Source: Bacillota bacterium
GTDB lineage: Bacteria; Bacillota; Limnochordia; Darwinibacteriales; Darwinibacteriaceae
DNA length: 8,853 nt
Assembly: GCA_012518325.1 (NCBI GenBank)
Contig: JAAYSR010000287.1
Span: 1 to 8,853 of the forward strand
Direction: 5' to 3'
Part shown: piece by piece, positions 5,468 to 8,853 of the stretch
How the letters are laid out: each line of letters starts with the position of its first letter
Numbering within the stretch: the first letter of the stretch is position 1
Program-made: the position numbers and the translations under genes
The notes under the pieces: generated by a model
What the model saw: only the letters and a program-made list of their open reading frames with translations
Database searches by the model: none
What the model was told of the DNA's origin: nothing

Positions 5468-6641
5468 CTGAAGGGCTGAGAACCTGGTGGCGGGAGAGGA
5501 TGCATTTGACTTCGCCGCCCAGGAAGTAGATGCGGGGAACATGGGCGCTGGCAGTCACCCGGCGCATGGACACCGTGACGCAGTCCCCAACCTGGACATC
5601 CGGCGCTTTACTCAGATCTAGCGTGGTCAGGCCCATGCCGACGCGGCCTAGAACCGGCAGAGGCCTCCCTGCATGGAACACGAACTGCTGGCCCTTCAGC
5701 CCTTGGCCGAGGGCATGTTTGATCTGCCTCAGGGGTGTGGTTAGGGGCTCAAGTTCCAGACCGTGACTGTAACCTACCGGGATTACTCCGATCCGGGTAG
5801 GTTTTTTTGTGCGGTACTTTCGTCCATAGCCCACAGAATGGCCTTTAGGCAGGGTGCGGATGTGGATAATGCGTGTTCGGAACTGCCAGGTGGGCGCCAG
5901 ATTCCAATCCGGCCCGGGAGGGACAGGAGCCTGCCCGTAGAGAAGTGTCCCGATGCGCACCAGATCCAGGCGGCTGTCAGGCAGAGTGAGAAACGCGGCA
6001 CTGTTGGCTGCATGCCAAACCGCTTCGTCACAGCCTCCCAGGGCCCGCACCTGATCCCTCAGTTCCAGGAATAAACGCAGCTGCCTGGAAGTAAAGTCCC
6101 GGTCACTGCCGGCGGCAGGGAAGTGGGTGAAGATCCCCCCTAGCTCCAGGAAGGAGTTTTCTTTCACCGCCTTGACCAAGGCCAGAAGGCCTTCCGGGGC
6201 TGTTCCCAGGCGCCCAAAGCCAGTGTCCACCTTGAGCTGGACAGCGATTCTTTGCCCCTTTGCTTCGGCCAGGTCACCTAGACTGTGCAGGATTTCGGGG
6301 GATGTGACGGTTGGAATCAGCCTGTGCTTGAAAAAGAGGGGGAGCTGCTCCGGGAGGGGCGGGGAGAGAACGAGAACGGAGACAGGCGCAGCTTGGCAGA
6401 TTTCTACGGCTTCTGCCAAGTCGCCGGCTGCCAGCAGGGAAAAGCCGCGGCTCGCCAAAAACGCAGCAACTACAGGCGCACCGTGTCCGTAGGCGTTCCC
6501 CTTTAAGACCGGGATGATGGGGACTTTGCTGTGCCCTTTGATAAACTCGAGGTTGTGTTCGAGGGCGCTTAAATCTACCTCGATCCAGGACGGGTGCGCC
6601 AGGTCCGGATTCGGTTGTGGACCGCCAGCCCCCCTCGCCAT
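5436..6641 (-). CDS. alr: Alanine racemase family protein, divergent active site
   Basis: 401 residues from ATG 6641, with AAGGAGG nine bases upstream (6657-6651) inside the femX-like gene. The family is PLP-dependent and interconverts L- and D-alanine for peptidoglycan. Present: the PLP lysine Lys47 (LKGNAYGHG), Lys137 and Arg144 (LKVDTGFGRLG), His173 (FTHF), NSAA (213-216), Arg229 (VRIGTLLYG) and catalytic Tyr272 (SVGYGRKY). Odd features: GYADG is GYSHG (290-294); the loop to GRV is longer than usual by about 15 residues; the CMD motif is Gly335-Met336-Gly337; and roughly 30 residues usually found before RVPR.Y are missing (VGDCVTVSMRRV then HVPRIYF, 367-373). About 16 extra residues precede the usual N-terminus. 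It may be a working Alr or a racemase for another amino acid. It overlaps its upstream neighbour by 67 bases. Confidence 0.88.
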   Translation of the reverse strand: MARGAGGPQPNPDLAHPSWIEVDLSALEHNLEFIKGHSKVPIIPVLKGNAYGHGAPVVAAFLASRGFSLLAAGDLAEAVEICQAAPVSVLVLSPPLPEQLPLFFKHRLIPTVTSPEILHSLGDLAEAKGQRIAVQLKVDTGFGRLGTAPEGLLALVKAVKENSFLELGGIFTHFPAAGSDRDFTSRQLRLFLELRDQVRALGGCDEAVWHAANSAAFLTLPDSRLDLVRIGTLLYGQAPVPPGPDWNLAPTWQFRTRIIHIRTLPKGHSVGYGRKYRTKKPTRIGVIPVGYSHGLELEPLTTPLRQIKHALGQGLKGQQFVFHAGRPLPVLGRVGMGLTTLDLSKAPDVQVGDCVTVSMRRVTASAHVPRIYFLGGEVKCILSRHQVLSPSGRLLSLRGLF

Positions 6642-7630
6642 AGGACATAGCCTCCTTGCCTGATGGGAAGATCAAACTCGCCCACATAGGTCTCCAGTTT
6701 CGCACCGAAGCCTTCTTTAAAGCGGTACAGGCCGTAAAGGGGATTTGCCTCACTTAAATCTCCCGACACTCCCCGGAAGTCATAAACCCGGCAGCCCAGG
6801 CCCTTGGCCCAGCGGATCATCTCCCACTGCAGCAGGTGGGAGGCCTGAAGATTGCGGCGTTCATTGCTGGAAGCTCCGTAGACATACCACACCCTGTGGG
6901 GCAGGCGGAAGCAGATGGCCCCTGCCAAGGGCAGGCCTTCGTGGTAGGCCAGAAAGAGCTGGGCCAGACCGTTTTCCATCAGCTGATCCCACATTGCCTC
7001 GTAATACTCCAGGGGCCGAATGGTGAATCTGTCCCGTGCGGCGGTTTCCTGCAGCAGGCAATAAAACACGTTCAGGAGCTGCCTCTCTCTTACTTTGACA
7101 ACCTGTACGCCCTTACGCTGGGCATAGCGGATGTTGTAGCGGGTTTTGCTTTTCATGTTTTTCAACAGTGTGTCTGGGGAGCTGTTCAAATCCAGCGTCA
7201 TCACATAGCGGGGCTGCACACCGCCAAAGTCTGGACCGGTGTCGATAAAGCGAAGTCCCAGTCTGCGGACGCACTCACGCCAAACTGGATCGCCGTCGGG
7301 CAGGGGCGGGTCCATCTTCCAAACCAGTGCCCTTTGTTCTTTCAGGAATTCGCTGCCGGCAGCCAGCAGGGTTTCCAATGCTTCAGGGGAGGTGAAGAGG
7401 GGACCCCGGGGTGAATAGCCGGCCTTGCCTCCCACAGGCAAGTTCTTGGTCAGGATCAGGGCTGCAGCCTGAATCTGCCCCTTGTCCATCACTGCCAGGG
7501 GCCAATAGTCCCAGCCTGAGGCTACCTTTAGCCTGCCCCACTTTGTGGTTTGCAGCACATCGCCTGTGGGGCGGCTGGCCACGAAATGATCAAAAAGGTC
7601 TTCCCTTTCCTGTAAGAGCTTGGTTTCCAC
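6575..7630 (-). CDS. FemAB/FemX-family peptidoglycan bridge aminoacyltransferase
   Basis: 351 residues from GTG 7630, seven bases after AAAGGAG (7644-7638); an ATG at 7637 is out of frame. FemX/FemAB proteins use aminoacyl-tRNA to add the first or later residues of the interpeptide bridge to lipid II at the inner face of the membrane. Two GNAT-like halves are expected. Visible family signatures are LQTTKWGRLK (26-35), GYSPRGPLF (71-79), the basic MKSKTRYNIRYAQRKGV (159-175), WYVYGASSNERRN (248-260), LLQWEMIRWAKGLG (266-279), YDFRGVSG (283-290) and LYRFKEGFGAKL (301-312). I see no clear long coiled-coil arm. The amino acid added cannot be read from sequence. It is the first gene of a two-gene transcript with the racemase, whose RBS and start lie within its last 85 bases. 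The family call is firm; the acceptor position is inference. Confidence 0.92.
   Translation of the reverse strand: METKLLQEREDLFDHFVASRPTGDVLQTTKWGRLKVASGWDYWPLAVMDKGQIQAAALILTKNLPVGGKAGYSPRGPLFTSPEALETLLAAGSEFLKEQRALVWKMDPPLPDGDPVWRECVRRLGLRFIDTGPDFGGVQPRYVMTLDLNSSPDTLLKNMKSKTRYNIRYAQRKGVQVVKVRERQLLNVFYCLLQETAARDRFTIRPLEYYEAMWDQLMENGLAQLFLAYHEGLPLAGAICFRLPHRVWYVYGASSNERRNLQASHLLQWEMIRWAKGLGCRVYDFRGVSGDLSEANPLYGLYRFKEGFGAKLETYVGEFDLPIRQGGYVLWRGGLAVHNRIRTWRTRPGSR
6651..6657 (-). promoter_or_regulatory. Racemase RBS inside the femX-like coding sequence
   Basis: AAGGAGG on the minus strand, nine bases before ATG 6641. It fixes the racemase start within the upstream gene, giving a 67-base overlap and likely translational coupling. 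The proper SD argues against a later start. Confidence 0.8.
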
Positions 7631-7657
7631 GTTTCATCTCCTTTCTGCGCCTCGCTC

Positions 7658-7687
7658 AGTATATGTACTAATTACTATAACTGTCGC
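7658..7687 (-). promoter_or_regulatory. Likely sigma-A promoter of the femX-like/racemase transcript
   Basis: On the minus strand GCGACA (7687-7682, four of six of the -35 consensus) is followed after 18 bases by TATACT (7663-7658, five of six of the -10). Transcription would start near 7651, about 20 bases before GTG 7630. For the divergent plus strand, TATAAC (7676-7681) could be a -10 for the carboxypeptidase gene, but no good -35 precedes it. The 91-base intergenic space 7631-7721 is AT-rich and holds both RBSs. Confidence 0.5.
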
Positions 7688-7721
7688 GTAATTATTCTTA
7701 GAAAGCGAAAGGAGGAAGCCA

Positions 7722-8853
7722 ATGAGACCTGCAACGATCCTGGCCCTGGCTTTATCCCTGATCATTGTCTCCCTGACTGCATTCCCGTGCGCAGCGGCCC
7801 TGAAGCCGCCTCCGGAGCTGAGCTCCATTGCGTATGCGGTCTACGACGCAGATTACGGGTATCTAGTACTGGAGAAAAATGCCTTCCAGAGGCGGTCCAT
7901 AGCCAGCATCACCAAGGTAATGACCCTCTTGGTCGCGGCAGAGTTAATAGAGGAAGGCAAGCTCAGTCTGGAGGACAAGGTTACGGCCAGTGCCCGGGCG
8001 GCTGCTCGGGACGGGACCCAGATCAACCTTAAGGCCGGCGACACCTTTACTGTTGAGGAACTCTTGTATGCAACCGCTTTGCAGTCGGCCAATGATGCCG
8101 CAGTGGCGCTGGCGGAACACATTGCCGGGTCTGAGGCGGACTTTATCAGGCTGATGAACGCTAAAGCAGAGGAGCTGGGCCTTGGGGACACCAACTATGT
8201 GGACTGCACCGGCCTCCTTTCCATCTTCAGCAACAACTACTCCACCGCCTTTGATCAGGCCAGGCTGCTGCAGGCGGCTTTGGAACATGAACTGATCCGC
8301 ACCATCCTGGCGACGCCAGAATATTTTATCGCCTCCCAGGATCGCAAGATAAAAAATTCCCATCCCCTCCTGGATCTCCCAGGTGTGGAGGGCGGCAAGA
8401 CCGGGGCGACAACGCCTGCAGGGCATACTTTAATTACCGCCTGCACCAGGCATGAAAAGCGGCTGATCATTGTGGTCTTAGGGGCCAGAAGCCGGGAAGT
8501 GCGCAATGACGAGAACAAGACCCTTCTGGAGTGGGCCTTTGGCAATCTGCGCACCCTGATTTCCAGCGAGGAAGCTTTGGCCTCGGTTAAGATCCCCGAC
8601 GGTGTGAATCATCAGATCCATGCAGTCCTGGCAGAGGAGTTCTCGCTGGTGGCGGCAGCTGAGTCGGATCTGGAGTACGAGACAGAGGTGGAAATACTGC
8701 CCAATCTGAAGGCCCCTATCGATCGGGGCGATAAGGTGGGAGAACTTGTGGTCAGCCGGGGAGGCGAAGAGCTGGTCCGCCTTGATCTGGTGGCTCGGCA
8801 AAGCACCGGTCTGGCCAGCTGGATCCGGCGCATCTTCAACCGGGTTACCGGAC
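7722..8853 (+). CDS. D-alanyl-D-alanine carboxypeptidase, S11 family (3' partial)
   Basis: The frame is open from ATG 7722 to the end of the window: 377 codons, with no stop reached. AAAGGAGG (7708-7715) lies six bases before the start. Residues 1-25 are a signal peptide (hydrophobic core ILALALSLIIVSLTAF, cleavage likely near CAAA-LK). The three penicillin-binding motifs are SITK (62-65, Ser62 nucleophile), SAN (122-124, in LQSANDAAVAL) and KTG (226-228, in GGKTGATTPAG). The catalytic domain ends near residue 275, and a PBP5-type beta-rich C-terminal domain follows (about 280-360). The final visible residues (ASWIRRIFNR) may begin the C-terminal membrane anchor. The enzyme removes the last D-Ala from stem pentapeptides outside the membrane. 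One loop reads DCTGLL where NPHGL is common. It is divergent from the FemX-like and racemase genes. Homologues are named dacF or dacB. Confidence 0.95.
   Translation, partial: MRPATILALALSLIIVSLTAFPCAAALKPPPELSSIAYAVYDADYGYLVLEKNAFQRRSIASITKVMTLLVAAELIEEGKLSLEDKVTASARAAARDGTQINLKAGDTFTVEELLYATALQSANDAAVALAEHIAGSEADFIRLMNAKAEELGLGDTNYVDCTGLLSIFSNNYSTAFDQARLLQAALEHELIRTILATPEYFIASQDRKIKNSHPLLDLPGVEGGKTGATTPAGHTLITACTRHEKRLIIVVLGARSREVRNDENKTLLEWAFGNLRTLISSEEALASVKIPDGVNHQIHAVLAEEFSLVAAAESDLEYETEVEILPNLKAPIDRGDKVGELVVSRGGEELVRLDLVARQSTGLASWIRRIFNRVTG

Noticed and set aside
6836..7414. 192-codon plus-strand open frame
   Set aside because: It lies wholly antisense to the FemX-like gene, has no recognisable family and no good RBS; it reflects the reverse strand of a real gene.
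7638..7714. 8-bp inverted repeat CTCCTTTC/GAAAGGAG in the divergent intergenic region
   Set aside because: The arms are simply the two Shine-Dalgarno sites of the divergent genes, so the symmetry needs no further explanation.
7944..8426. 160-codon minus-strand open frame
   Set aside because: Antisense to the carboxypeptidase gene, which has all three PBP motifs; composition is that of a shadow frame.

Overview
The window looks like chromosomal DNA from an anaerobic, Gram-positive Bacillota (Clostridia-like) bacterium. The reasons are a clostridial-type multi-cluster RnfB, strong GGAGG-type ribosome binding sites, frequent GTG and TTG starts, a CsoR/DUF156 repressor, a FemAB-family peptidoglycan aminoacyltransferase and a Bacillus/Clostridium-style D,D-carboxypeptidase. 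Lineage is inferred from gene content only. I see no phage, transposon, CRISPR, tRNA or rRNA sequence.

Bases 1-3205 (+) are the 3' part of an rnf operon: the end of rnfA, then rnfB, apbE and trxB, separated by 12-22 bases. RnfA and RnfB belong to the ferredoxin:NAD+ oxidoreductase that couples electron flow to Na+ or H+ transport. ApbE attaches FMN covalently to the flavoprotein subunits, which should be encoded upstream of the window. TrxB adds a thioredoxin reductase. The operon ends at a strong intrinsic terminator (3226-3273) whose 3' arm is also the ribosome binding site of the next gene.

Bases 3274-4140 (+) encode a secreted or membrane-anchored wall protein with PG-binding, LysM and M23 peptidase domains; its last zinc-ligand position is Asp instead of His. 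Convergent to it is a small CsoR-type metal-sensing repressor (4145-4405, -) with a clear sigma-A promoter and an inverted repeat at its predicted transcription start. A nitrilase-superfamily amidohydrolase (4568-5458, +) runs divergently from the repressor.

Bases 5436-8853 form a peptidoglycan block. On the minus strand a FemX-like aminoacyltransferase (6575-7630) overlaps a divergent alanine racemase homologue (5436-6641) by 67 bp. Divergent from them is a D-alanyl-D-alanine carboxypeptidase (7722 to the end, truncated by the window). Together these genes concern D-alanine supply, cross-bridge formation and stem-peptide trimming. The racemase lacks the usual Cys-Met-Asp active-site motif and has a remodelled C-terminal domain. 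It is also overlapped tail to tail by the nitrilase. I do not see a clearly new multi-gene system. The most unusual points are the racemase/FemX pair, the terminator/RBS overlap and the repressor's promoter-start dyad.
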